Below, in pieces: positions 1 to 8,009 of a stretch of DNA of 64,000 nucleotides. How positions within the stretch are numbered: position 1 is the stretch's first letter; every line of letters starts with the position of its first letter. The notes under the pieces are model-generated. The model was given only the letters and a program-made list of their open reading frames with translations, searched no databases and had not been told where the DNA came from. The position numbers and the translations under genes are program-made. This stretch comes from CBDDBX01 sp965225955 (GTDB taxonomy: Bacteria; Acidobacteriota; Aminicenantia; UBA2199): positions 62,001-126,000 of the forward strand of contig CBDDBX010000026.1 of the NCBI GenBank assembly GCA_965225955.1, read 5' to 3'.

Positions 1-1094
1 CCTGGAGAAATAGTCATACTTATATTTTCAAGTACTGTTTCAGTACTGTCTTTATAGGCAAATCCCAGATTTTCTATATTCAGTTCAAAGCCTCCGTTCA
101 ACTGCTCCCCTTTATCAGATATCTCATCCGGATAATCCAGAATACCGTTTATCCTCTCCATAGCACTTATACCCTGCTGTATAAGAGTCATAACCCATCC
201 AAGAGACAGAATCGGAAAAGTGAGCATACTTATCATTACAACAAACTGCATCAGTTCCCCAATAGTCATTTCACCATTAATAACCTGCCTGCCCCCTATA
301 TAGAGAATCACAAGACTGGTTAATGAGAAGATAAGCATGAAGAAAGGCCATAGAGAATCTTTTACAATAGCAATTTTCATACGGCCTGCAATATACTTTT
401 TATTTATATCTGCAAATCGCTCCATCTCCTCTTTCTCCATTGCAAACTGTTTAATAGTGGAGATTCCTGAGATTGTCTGCCATACATAATTGCTAAGTGC
501 CCCCTGCATCTCCATTATTCCTTTAAAGAGTGGTCTTATACGGGGTAGAACTACAATAATCATGAAGATAACAAAACTTACAAGAATACCGCAGTACATG
601 AGTATTTCAGAACTTATTGTTGCCAGTACAGGAATGAAGAAACCAATTCTGGTAAGTGAATTTGGCACATACATTATTCCGGGCCCCAGCAGAAGCCTTA
701 CATCACTTAAGTCACTTGTACATCTTGAAGAGAGATCACCGGTTTCATGATCTCTGTAGAACTTTATATCCACTGAGGTCAGTTTATGGTAAATATCTTT
801 CCTCAGTTTATACTCTATCTTTCTTGAGATACCTATTATAAGGTTCCTCATAATGTAGAGAGCCAGAGTCAGTCCTGCAGTGTACAACAGTACATCCACC
901 ATATAACCCTGCAGAAGCTCCCATCTGTTCTGACCTGCCAGTTCATCCAGAATCTTTTTGAAGGTTTCCGGTATAAGAACATAGAACACATTCTGCAGAA
1001 TCAGAAACAACATACCGGTAATTAAAGCACCGGCATTATCCTTAAAATAGGGAAGAAGTTTTCTTAACTGTTTAATATCATCCTCCGGCTTCAG
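1..1094 (-). CDS. ABC exporter (fused permease/ATPase), 5' part only
   Basis: This is the N-terminal part of an ABC-type exporter half-molecule that runs off the left edge of the window. The frame reads as a six-helix transmembrane domain with typical exporter features (KLLPYFK near the start, FYRDHETGDLSSR in the first cytoplasmic loop). It ends just inside the nucleotide-binding domain (ENLGFAYKD, ENISM); Walker A lies outside. It is the last visible gene of the bacillithiol operon, so export of a thiol conjugate is a guess from context. The start is odd. The frame is open back to a stop at 1100-1098 but has no ATG before 1013. Candidates are CTG at 1094, which would overlap the bshA TGA by the same 4 nt as other genes here, or ATT at 1076 with a GGAGG five bases upstream. 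Confidence 0.85.
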   Translation of the reverse strand, partial: MKPEDDIKQLRKLLPYFKDNAGALITGMLFLILQNVFYVLIPETFKKILDELAGQNRWELLQGYMVDVLLYTAGLTLALYIMRNLIIGISRKIEYKLRKDIYHKLTSVDIKFYRDHETGDLSSRCTSDLSDVRLLLGPGIMYVPNSLTRIGFFIPVLATISSEILMYCGILVSFVIFMIIVVLPRIRPLFKGIMEMQGALSNYVWQTISGISTIKQFAMEKEEMERFADINKKYIAGRMKIAIVKDSLWPFFMLIFSLTSLVILYIGGRQVINGEMTIGELMQFVVMISMLTFPILSLGWVMTLIQQGISAMERINGILDYPDEISDKGEQLNGGFELNIENLGFAYKDSTETVLENISMTISP

Positions 1095-2197
1095 CCTCTA
1101 TACAGCTGTTCATACTGATCAATAATTTTATCCATTCTGAATTTCTTTTCAGCAGTTTCCAGTCCACCGGTTCTTACCTTTTCGTAGAAATCAGGATTCA
1201 GAATAAGTTCTGCACCCTTTTCAACGGCCTCTTCAGGCTTGTCAATTCTAAAAATACATCCATTTTCACCATCTTCAATAACTTCAGGTAAACCACCAAC
1301 TGCAGAAGCAATAACCGGAACTCCAAAAGCCATAGCTTCCAGAGCTACCAGGCCAAAAGATTCATTGCGGCTTGGAAGAATAAATACATCAGTATCTGCA
1401 AATGCCTCTTTCAACTCTCTCTTTATACCAAGGAATTTAACTCTGTCTGAGATTCCGAGTTTCTGAGCCAGAGCAATCATATCCCCTTTCAGAGGCCCTT
1501 CACCAATTATTCTTAACTCACAATCCATTCCGGTTTTCCTGTAAATACCGTTAAATATGTTGACTACATCAAGTGGAGCCTTTACTTCTCTGAGATTTGA
1601 TATATGAAGAAAAACTTTACGTTTACGCTCTCTCCAGTCAAAGTTAACAGGGTAGAAAAAGCGGGAATTAACAAAGTTGTATATTCTGTGAATTCTTTCG
1701 GGTTTCACAAAAAATCTCTCAGCTGTCTCATTTTTAAGAAAATCTGATACAGCTGTTACTGCATCACTTTTATGAATTGCATATTTTGTTATATTCATCA
1801 TTGTAGGATGAACTCCCACAACAGTTATATCTGTTCCGTGCAGTGTAGTAACACATCTTACCTTACAGTCAGAGATCTCTCTTGCCATTATTGCTGATAC
1901 TGCATGGGGCATTGCATAGTGACTGTGAATAACATCTATCTTATGTTCGCACAGAATATCTGACAATCTTGATGCCAGAGCCAGAGCATAAGGCTGAAAA
2001 TCAAATACCGGGTACTCTTTCAGATCTATTTTATGAAAATGGAGTCTGTCGGATTTAACATCCTTCAGTCTGAAAGGAGGTTCCAGGCCTACAAAATGGA
2101 CATTATGGCCTCTCTCTTCAGCCATAGCTCTCCCAATTTCAAAAGCAACAACTCCTGAACCACCAATTCTGTGATAACATAGTACAGCAATATTCAT
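1091..2197 (-). CDS. bshA: BshA, N-acetyl-alpha-D-glucosaminyl L-malate synthase
   Basis: First step of bacillithiol synthesis: a GT4-family glycosyltransferase joins UDP-GlcNAc and L-malate. The 368 aa length is normal. Recognisable BshA features are GGSGVVAFEIG near the N-terminus, HSHYAMPHA near residue 95, TTLHGTDITVVG near 120, and the C-terminal donor-binding PSRNESFGLVALEAMAFGVPV (about residues 275-295), where the EX7E glutamates sit. The start overlaps the bshB stop by 4 nt (ATGA), so the two genes are translationally coupled. It is followed by an exporter whose frame overlaps the bshA stop. Confidence 0.95.
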   Translation of the reverse strand: MNIAVLCYHRIGGSGVVAFEIGRAMAEERGHNVHFVGLEPPFRLKDVKSDRLHFHKIDLKEYPVFDFQPYALALASRLSDILCEHKIDVIHSHYAMPHAVSAIMAREISDCKVRCVTTLHGTDITVVGVHPTMMNITKYAIHKSDAVTAVSDFLKNETAERFFVKPERIHRIYNFVNSRFFYPVNFDWRERKRKVFLHISNLREVKAPLDVVNIFNGIYRKTGMDCELRIIGEGPLKGDMIALAQKLGISDRVKFLGIKRELKEAFADTDVFILPSRNESFGLVALEAMAFGVPVIASAVGGLPEVIEDGENGCIFRIDKPEEAVEKGAELILNPDFYEKVRTGGLETAEKKFRMDKIIDQYEQLYRG

Positions 2198-2919
2198 CTC
2201 ATACTCCTCCTGAAATTCTCAATGGGATCTTTAACCGCCGGTACTGATGGTGAGTAGAAAGGTTCACCATAATCTACTCCAATCATGCCACCTGCAGTTA
2301 CATCTCTTGCTTCAAGCAGATTCCACATCATATTGGATCTGATAAGAGTTTTAGTTCCTGCATCATCTTCCCCGGGTTTTATAACCTGAGAACTGTAGCA
2401 TCTTATTGAATCCAGCTTTGCCCCTCTGAATTCACTTATATCTATTACAAACGAGGGCTTTTCTGTAACTATAAGTTCAGGAAAAGTAATTACTCCTGAA
2501 GGCCTGAAAGCTGGACTACCTGTTATAACTCTTTCAAGACCTGAAAGAAAAGCAGCCTCTCTTACAATTTCTCCACAATACTTATGATCAGGATGTCTGA
2601 TCAGTTCTGAAGAGAATGTAAAAATAAGCTCAGGTCTCAGTTTTCTTATTACTTCAATAACTTTCATACGGTTCTTTTCGCTGTTTCTTACATTTCCATC
2701 CGGCATATTCAGAGTATGTCTGGATTCCAGTTTAAGAATCTCTGAAGCAGCATCAAGTTCTTTCTTCCTCAGATCTGCTGATCCATAAGTTCCGGCCTCC
2801 CCCATGGTTAGATCACATACAGCAACCTTCCGTCCCTGAGCAGCCATTGCCAGTATAGTTCCACCCATGAAAATTTCGCAATCGTCAGGGTGTGCGCCAA
2901 TTGCCAGAATATCAACCAC
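2194..2919 (-). CDS. bshB1: BshB, bacillithiol pathway N-acetyl-glucosaminyl-malate deacetylase
   Basis: Second step of bacillithiol synthesis: removes the acetyl group from GlcNAc-malate to give GlcN-malate. It belongs to the PIG-L/LmbE zinc deacetylase family. The zinc-binding and catalytic motif AHPDD is at residues 8-12, and the downstream metal ligand is in RHPDHKYCG (about residue 128). GEAGTYGS is the usual BshB1-type segment. The 241 aa length matches the family. It overlaps bshC by 8 nt and bshA by 4 nt. Assignment to BshB1 rather than a mycothiol or chitooligosaccharide deacetylase rests on similarity plus adjacency to bshA and bshC. Confidence 0.93.
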   Translation of the reverse strand: MVDILAIGAHPDDCEIFMGGTILAMAAQGRKVAVCDLTMGEAGTYGSADLRKKELDAASEILKLESRHTLNMPDGNVRNSEKNRMKVIEVIRKLRPELIFTFSSELIRHPDHKYCGEIVREAAFLSGLERVITGSPAFRPSGVITFPELIVTEKPSFVIDISEFRGAKLDSIRCYSSQVIKPGEDDAGTKTLIRSNMMWNLLEARDVTAGGMIGVDYGEPFYSPSVPAVKDPIENFRRSMR

Positions 2920-4138
2920 CGTCTACCTCCATCATTACTGTACCGTCTTTATAATTGTCATAGAGCCACTTTACAAAAGATATGCCTCCATATTTATTCA
3001 TGTAGTAAAAAATATTGAAAACCCTCTCCTGAGGTTTCCCATAAGGTCTAAGAAGATCTGAAACAGATTCTGCAGCAGTTATAGCACTACTGTTCTTATC
3101 TTTAATCTCTTTTCTGACTCTTCCTGCCTCCTCTTTAATCATGGTTCTTAAGGTTTTTCCTATTTTTCTGCTATTAAACCCGAAAGCTTCAATCTCCTTT
3201 AAGAATGTCTCTCCTGCAGCCATAGCTTTTTTCAGCTTCTCACCGGGAGTTTCTCCTGAGTTCTGAGCCGCAATTCTTCCGGGGATATCACTTCTGTTCA
3301 AAGAGACGATCTCTTCAAGAGAGAGACTACATTTTCCCAACAGCCTCTTAACCCTGGGTTCTTTAAAAGTCAAAGACATCCTGGGGACTACTTCAGCAGG
3401 TTTAACTTCATGATATCTGTACCAGTCAGAAAGCTCTGCAATGTACTTAATCTCCCCGGGTCCTGCCACATATATATGAGTATTAAAGAAACTATCCTGA
3501 CAGAGGTTCCTTGTTCTGACATTGGGAACAAGATCGTAATCTTTAAGATTAACTACTCTGCCATCTCTTGCAGAAAAACCTTCATCAGTTTTAAAAACCC
3601 CTTTTCTTATGTCTCCATCCATAATAAAAAGGTTACATTGATTACCTGATTTGGTTCTATCAGCTTCCCTGAGAAGAATAGCTTTACTATGTCTTCTGAA
3701 ATCCCTGTCAGTTGGAGCAAAAAGTGTAAGTTTGAAATCCCTGAAAATCTCTGCTGCCAGTTTTAAAGATGCCGACTCAAGAGTATCACCTTTTTTATAG
3801 CAGTTTAATACCAGATTTCTCAGTTCAGATGTAAAATCTGTCTGCTGAATATCTCTGAAGAATGTATTCAGAATTTCCACCAGGTTATCATCCACTCTAA
3901 CCTGTCCTGTAGAAGAACCTCCGGTATCCAGATTCCAGCGTAAACTTTTCAGTTCTCCTCTGCTGTTTATATAGTCAATAACACTTATTTCCCTGAAATC
4001 AGCATCATTTGTTTCAAGCCAGTATACCGCTTCTTCCCGGTACTCTTCTGCAAGTCTGATTGCAGTCAGAACTTTAAAAGTTGTATAGAGAGGACCACCC
4101 AGCAGACCTGTCTGCTGACCGGTTAATATTTTTTTCAT
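2912..4138 (-). CDS. bshC: BshC, putative bacillithiol synthase (cysteine-adding), short form
   Basis: Last step of bacillithiol synthesis: adds cysteine to GlcN-malate. The family core TGQQTGLLGGPLYT, usually well inside the protein, appears at residues 6-19. It is followed by YWLETNDADFREI, the counterpart of the family's WLA.EDHDF.E motif. The C-terminus keeps the QERVFNIFYYMNKYG block typical of BshC. At 408 aa it is much shorter than the roughly 540 aa of Bacillus BshC; the missing part is mainly the N-terminal segment and some of the coiled-coil. It overlaps the methyltransferase stop by 4 nt. No ATG further upstream in the same frame would restore the missing end, because the methyltransferase occupies that DNA. 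Confidence 0.88.
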   Translation of the reverse strand: MKKILTGQQTGLLGGPLYTTFKVLTAIRLAEEYREEAVYWLETNDADFREISVIDYINSRGELKSLRWNLDTGGSSTGQVRVDDNLVEILNTFFRDIQQTDFTSELRNLVLNCYKKGDTLESASLKLAAEIFRDFKLTLFAPTDRDFRRHSKAILLREADRTKSGNQCNLFIMDGDIRKGVFKTDEGFSARDGRVVNLKDYDLVPNVRTRNLCQDSFFNTHIYVAGPGEIKYIAELSDWYRYHEVKPAEVVPRMSLTFKEPRVKRLLGKCSLSLEEIVSLNRSDIPGRIAAQNSGETPGEKLKKAMAAGETFLKEIEAFGFNSRKIGKTLRTMIKEEAGRVRKEIKDKNSSAITAAESVSDLLRPYGKPQERVFNIFYYMNKYGGISFVKWLYDNYKDGTVMMEVDGG

Positions 4139-4860
4139 ACTACCTTTTTCCTGCAGCAGAGAATAGTTCTGGAAGAGTCAGCACTCCACTGGGAGCCATA
4201 GTAATCCCCAAAGCACTCAATGATTTCAAAGCCTGATTCAAAAATCATACTCTGAAGTTCTCCTCTGCTGAACAGAGCCACCGATTCTTTATATAGTGAT
4301 TCCCGTCCATCTTCATCAAGAAATCTTATATTCTTAACGACTCTGTAATCCTGAATAGCTCTCTTCTCTGTTACATGAACTCCGTTATCAAGATATCTAC
4401 TACTTTCAGGTACAAGATTTCTCTCTACATAGAGACTATTAAAAAAATCGATCCAGAGATACCCACCTGAAGTTAAAGCATCTGAAATCCCTTTAATAAC
4501 ATTAAGATTTTCTTCAGCTGTTTCAAAATAACCGAAACTGGTAAATAGAGAAAGAACCATATCGAACTTACCTGGAATGGCTCTCATATCACCTCTTATC
4601 AAAGGAATATCTCCAAATTTCTCTCTACCGGATTCAAGGAGAGTCCTGGACAGATCCATACCAGTAACCCGATATCCTCTCTCCAGAAGCAACGCCGTAT
4701 GTCTGCCTTCTCCGCAGCAGAGATCCAGCATAACCTTATCTTTAAGGTCAGGCACGGTTTTTTCAATAAGATCAACCTGAAGATCTGCATCCACATCATC
4801 CCTATGGGCGTATAGATACAGATAGTTCTCATTAAACCACTCTTTATACCACTCTTTCAT
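4135..4860 (-). CDS. class I SAM-dependent methyltransferase, candidate N-methyl-bacillithiol synthase
   Basis: A 241 aa Rossmann-fold methyltransferase. SAM motif I is LDLCCGEGRHT (about residues 45-55), followed by VTGMDLS (motif II acidic residue), GDMRAIP and the motif IV region FDMVLSLFTSFGYF. It is translationally coupled to bshC by a 4 nt overlap and precedes it in the same operon. Green sulfur bacteria make N-methyl-bacillithiol with a SAM methyltransferase (NmbA), and homologues accompany bsh genes in many phyla. The position here makes this the natural candidate. This is inference: the sequence alone shows only a small-molecule methyltransferase. Confidence 0.8.
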   Translation of the reverse strand: MKEWYKEWFNENYLYLYAHRDDVDADLQVDLIEKTVPDLKDKVMLDLCCGEGRHTALLLERGYRVTGMDLSRTLLESGREKFGDIPLIRGDMRAIPGKFDMVLSLFTSFGYFETAEENLNVIKGISDALTSGGYLWIDFFNSLYVERNLVPESSRYLDNGVHVTEKRAIQDYRVVKNIRFLDEDGRESLYKESVALFSRGELQSMIFESGFEIIECFGDYYGSQWSADSSRTILCCRKKVV

Positions 4861-4869
4861 AATATCTTC

Positions 4870-5481
4870 CTAAATCAGAAAATGTTCTGTTTTATAACTG
4901 CTCCAGTTATCTTTAATCCAGAGAAAACTATCTATTGAATCGAGACGGGTACAGAAGGGATTTGAATCCTTCTCTTCTCTTATAGTTGACATGTTTTTTG
5001 CACCATAGTTATGCCCTGGCCATACTTTGGTATTTTCAGGTAACTCCATCAGCTTCTTCAGGCTGATAAACTCTTTTTCAGCACTTTCCCTGCTACCGGT
5101 TCCACCGACTTTACCAACAAATAGAGTATCTCCGGTAATAATATGATCCTCAACTCTTATACAGATTGAATCATCAGTATGACCTGGTGTTGGAATCAGG
5201 TGGACGTTCCAGTCTCCTACTTTAACTGTTTCATCAGAATCACCAGCTTCAAGAAGTTCTGCTCCAGCTTCAATAAAGCGGTTATTTTCGGTAACATGAT
5301 CATAATGGCTGTGAGTATTTATAAGATACTTAATATCAATTTTATAACGCTCAATATATGCACAAAGAAGTGATGCGTCCATAGAAGGATCAATTACAGC
5401 ACCATCTCCGGTTCTGCTACATCCAACAATGTAGCCAAAGTTTCTATCTCCACCTGCAGGTATCTGCTGAAGAATTAACAT
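4870..5481 (-). CDS. metallo-beta-lactamase-fold hydrolase (glyoxalase II-like)
   Basis: A 203 aa hydrolase with all metal ligands of the glyoxalase II/persulfide dioxygenase branch: THSHYDH (about residues 56-62), TPGHTDDS, GDTLF and WPGHNYG, plus the family C-terminal EEKDSNPF. First gene of the bacillithiol operon, only 9 nt upstream of the methyltransferase. The likely role is hydrolysis of a bacillithiol thioester or oxidation of a bacillithiol persulfide. The sequence does not separate these. The start ATG at 5481 has AGGGAGGG upstream and a promoter at 5531-5503. Confidence 0.87.
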   Translation of the reverse strand: MLILQQIPAGGDRNFGYIVGCSRTGDGAVIDPSMDASLLCAYIERYKIDIKYLINTHSHYDHVTENNRFIEAGAELLEAGDSDETVKVGDWNVHLIPTPGHTDDSICIRVEDHIITGDTLFVGKVGGTGSRESAEKEFISLKKLMELPENTKVWPGHNYGAKNMSTIREEKDSNPFCTRLDSIDSFLWIKDNWSSYKTEHFLI

Positions 5482-5502
5482 ACGCCCTCCCTTAAGTAAT
5501 CA

Positions 5503-5531
5503 AGTATATTGTTTTCCCTACTATCAGTCAA
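5503..5531 (-). promoter_or_regulatory. sigma70-type promoter of the bacillithiol operon
   Basis: On the minus strand TTGACT (5531-5526), a 17-bp spacer, then TATACT (5508-5503). The ATG of the MBL hydrolase follows at 5481 with a purine-rich ribosome site between. One promoter would serve all six genes down to the ABC exporter. Confidence 0.7.
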
Positions 5532-5586
5532 CTTTTACCAGATAGCAAATAACCCCGGGAAATACTGAGAAGATTACAATATGAGA

Positions 5587-6204
5587 TTAAAAGGCGTATC
5601 CTGCCATAAGAGAGAATGTGCTGTTTTTCACTGATCCGGTATTACCGGAATAGTAGTTCTTTCTGGTATCCACAAGACCTGTGGTAAACCTGAAATCAAA
5701 CAGAGCTTTCCCTTTGCCAATAGAAAAACTCACAATACCTCCGGCAGTATAACCAAAATCATATTTTTTTGTAAAGTAGCTGTAATCTTCAACAAAAACC
5801 TGATCCTGATATTTCAGTTTCTGTTTTGCGCTGAGATTATATGCTCCGTAAGCTCCAAGGTATACATCAAAATAGAGATATTTTCTTTTGAGAAGATTGA
5901 ACCTCACAATAAGAGGAATCTCAATATATTTCCTCATAATCTCTGCTCTGGCAGACTCCTGCCCTACAAGATCGAGAGAAAGATTCACTCCTTTTTCAAC
6001 ATAGAATATTTCCGGTTGTATTGAAATTCTGCTTTTACCAATTCTGAAACGATAAAAAATACCCCCTCTTAAACCGGTGGATTCGCCCTTCTCAATACCA
6101 TGTGAATCGTACATTATTTTGGAATTACTGACTCCGATTTTCACACCATATTCACCCAGAAGAGGTATGGACAGCAGAATTAACAGGAGAGGGAATATTT
6201 TCAC
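5587..6204 (-). CDS. small outer-membrane beta-barrel protein
   Basis: A 205 aa protein with a cleavable signal peptide (MKIFPLLLILLSIPLLGEYG). The rest alternates in short amphipathic beta strands rich in Tyr, Phe, Gly and Lys (for example VYLGAYGAYNLS, YDFGYTAGGIV), ending in a terminal aromatic (MAGYAF*), the usual barrel-insertion signal. It resembles the porin-like 'outer membrane beta-barrel' family that recalls OmpX/OmpA barrels. It lies 3 nt after the S41 protease gene and is surely co-transcribed with it. The function is unknown. Confidence 0.8.
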   Translation of the reverse strand: MKIFPLLLILLSIPLLGEYGVKIGVSNSKIMYDSHGIEKGESTGLRGGIFYRFRIGKSRISIQPEIFYVEKGVNLSLDLVGQESARAEIMRKYIEIPLIVRFNLLKRKYLYFDVYLGAYGAYNLSAKQKLKYQDQVFVEDYSYFTKKYDFGYTAGGIVSFSIGKGKALFDFRFTTGLVDTRKNYYSGNTGSVKNSTFSLMAGYAF

Positions 6205-6207
6205 AGA

Positions 6208-7893
6208 TTAATTTCCCTGAGCAGCTTTATTAATAGAAGATATAGCCCGGGCGAGAATCTCATCTGCCTCTTCTTTAACACCTTCAATAGTTATATCCAC
6301 AACTTCGTCAATTTTAATCCCCCCCTGACGGATTCCTATTCCATCAGGATAAAAGATACCTCTGGTTGAAAAACCAACCTTAATCTTTCCCGGGAGAGAT
6401 AACATTGATGGTGTACCGGCAGATCCTGCAGTAGCTTCTCCAACAACTACAGCTCCATCCATAGCCTGAAGAGCCATTGCAGCTATTTCAGTATCACTCT
6501 GGACATTTCTATCTACAAGAAGATAAATTTTACCTTTAAAATAATTGCTGTTTTCTGAAAGTGGTCCTGCAGTCAGAGGTTCCTGAAAAATAAATGTTCC
6601 CGGAGAATCCGGATCAATTTCAGTATATTTAAGATAAGGAGTAGAGTTCTTATTAAGAAGTTTTACAAGTTTCAGGGCAATAAAGGAATTGGCACCACCT
6701 CTGCAGTCAAAAACAAGATTCTCATAATCTGAGATTTCAGCAGCAACATCATCTACATCATCAGAAAGAAGTGTTTTCATATTTATATATGCAATACCCG
6801 GAACCAGAGGTTTCCAGTTACGGTTATCTTCAAGTTTTTCAAAAGCTTTTTTTATCTCTTCAAGAGGATATCTATTCAGAGTGTATACATGAACCCCGGT
6901 TTCTCCCCTGTCAATACCTACGGTTACAGTGTCAGAGAAGCCATTAAGAAGAACATCGCATATATTACGATCCATATTCTTCTGATTTGAATATGAGACT
7001 TCTTTAGCCAGTTTAACTTTAAGTTCGTCAACAGCAACGCCATCAACTGTTACGATTTCATCTCCTTTAATAATCTCAGGAGCTCCCTGTAGTTTTTCAG
7101 GAAGAAGAGCTGTAACTATAATTTTCCCTTCAACAGCTTTGAGTTTTAAACCAGGGGTATTAATACCGGTGATAGCGTTGTAGACATCACTTACAAAAAC
7201 AGACTGGGCATCTTTTATTAAAGCTGTAAATGTTCTCAGTGCCATATGATATTCATCCTGTCCGGGTGCTCTTATAACTGCATCCAGACAATCTTCAAAC
7301 ACCGCATGCCAGTCTGCAGTGATCATGGATTTATCAGGATAGAAATAGTTAATAAGATTCCAGTAACGGATAACTCCGAGAACCCGATACTCTTCTGAAG
7401 GGAAATATCCCTTTTCAGCATAATCCTTTTCTACTGAGAAATCAGCTCTGCCATCAACACTCTTTTTAACATATCTGCTGGTAAAGCCAAGAGAATCCAC
7501 AATCAGTATCTTTAATTTCAGTTTATTGTAAGCACTCAGGATAGTTGAACTGTCAATCCATGAAAAGAGCCCTTTTTTATCACTTACTGAGAGATCAGCA
7601 CTTTCAATACGCTGATCAAGAACATTAACTCCACCAGCTCTTTTTATGACATCTTCAATAAGAAGGTTAACTTCCGCTGAATTACGACAGTTTTTCAATC
7701 TCCCGTAATAATCTATAATTGCATCATCCCACTCATCACTGCTTTTAGCCACATTGGGATGATAATATTTCAGAACTCCCCACACCTTTCCCAGCAGAGC
7801 CGTTTTACCGGGAAGTGTTATTGTACCTGCTGCTGAAGTGGTAAGAGTAAGTGTAAAAAACAGAAAAAAAATTACGGAAATCTTCCAGTTCAT
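6208..7893 (-). CDS. S41-family (tail-specific/C-terminal processing) peptidase, exported
   Basis: 561 aa with a signal peptide (IFFLFFTLTLTTSAAG). The N-terminal region has the LGKVWGVLKYYHPNVAKSSDEWD segment seen in exported S41 peptidases of the Bacteroidetes type. A PDZ-like segment follows (GDEIVTVDGVAVDELK, about residues 275-292). The catalytic region has FDCRGGANSF, then LVDRNVQSDTEIAAMAL with the probable serine in SDTE, and VVGEATAGSAG. Together with the adjoining outer-membrane protein it probably works in the periplasm. The substrate is unknown. Confidence 0.88.
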   Translation of the reverse strand: MNWKISVIFFLFFTLTLTTSAAGTITLPGKTALLGKVWGVLKYYHPNVAKSSDEWDDAIIDYYGRLKNCRNSAEVNLLIEDVIKRAGGVNVLDQRIESADLSVSDKKGLFSWIDSSTILSAYNKLKLKILIVDSLGFTSRYVKKSVDGRADFSVEKDYAEKGYFPSEEYRVLGVIRYWNLINYFYPDKSMITADWHAVFEDCLDAVIRAPGQDEYHMALRTFTALIKDAQSVFVSDVYNAITGINTPGLKLKAVEGKIIVTALLPEKLQGAPEIIKGDEIVTVDGVAVDELKVKLAKEVSYSNQKNMDRNICDVLLNGFSDTVTVGIDRGETGVHVYTLNRYPLEEIKKAFEKLEDNRNWKPLVPGIAYINMKTLLSDDVDDVAAEISDYENLVFDCRGGANSFIALKLVKLLNKNSTPYLKYTEIDPDSPGTFIFQEPLTAGPLSENSNYFKGKIYLLVDRNVQSDTEIAAMALQAMDGAVVVGEATAGSAGTPSMLSLPGKIKVGFSTRGIFYPDGIGIRQGGIKIDEVVDITIEGVKEEADEILARAISSINKAAQGN

Positions 7894-7911
7894 TAAATGT
7901 ACTCCATGAAT

Positions 7912-7939
7912 ATATTACATTAAAGATATCGGTTTGCAA
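7912..7939 (-). promoter_or_regulatory. probable promoter of the S41 peptidase/outer-membrane protein operon
   Basis: Minus strand TTGCAA (7939-7934), a 16-bp spacer and TAATAT (7917-7912), 18 nt before the ATG at 7893, with GGAG between. The match is moderate. Confidence 0.45.
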
Positions 7940-8009
7940 AGCTTTTTCTTAATTAACTTTGATTAGTTATTCATAATTTATGCAATACTATTGAAAAAAA
8001 GCAGGACCC

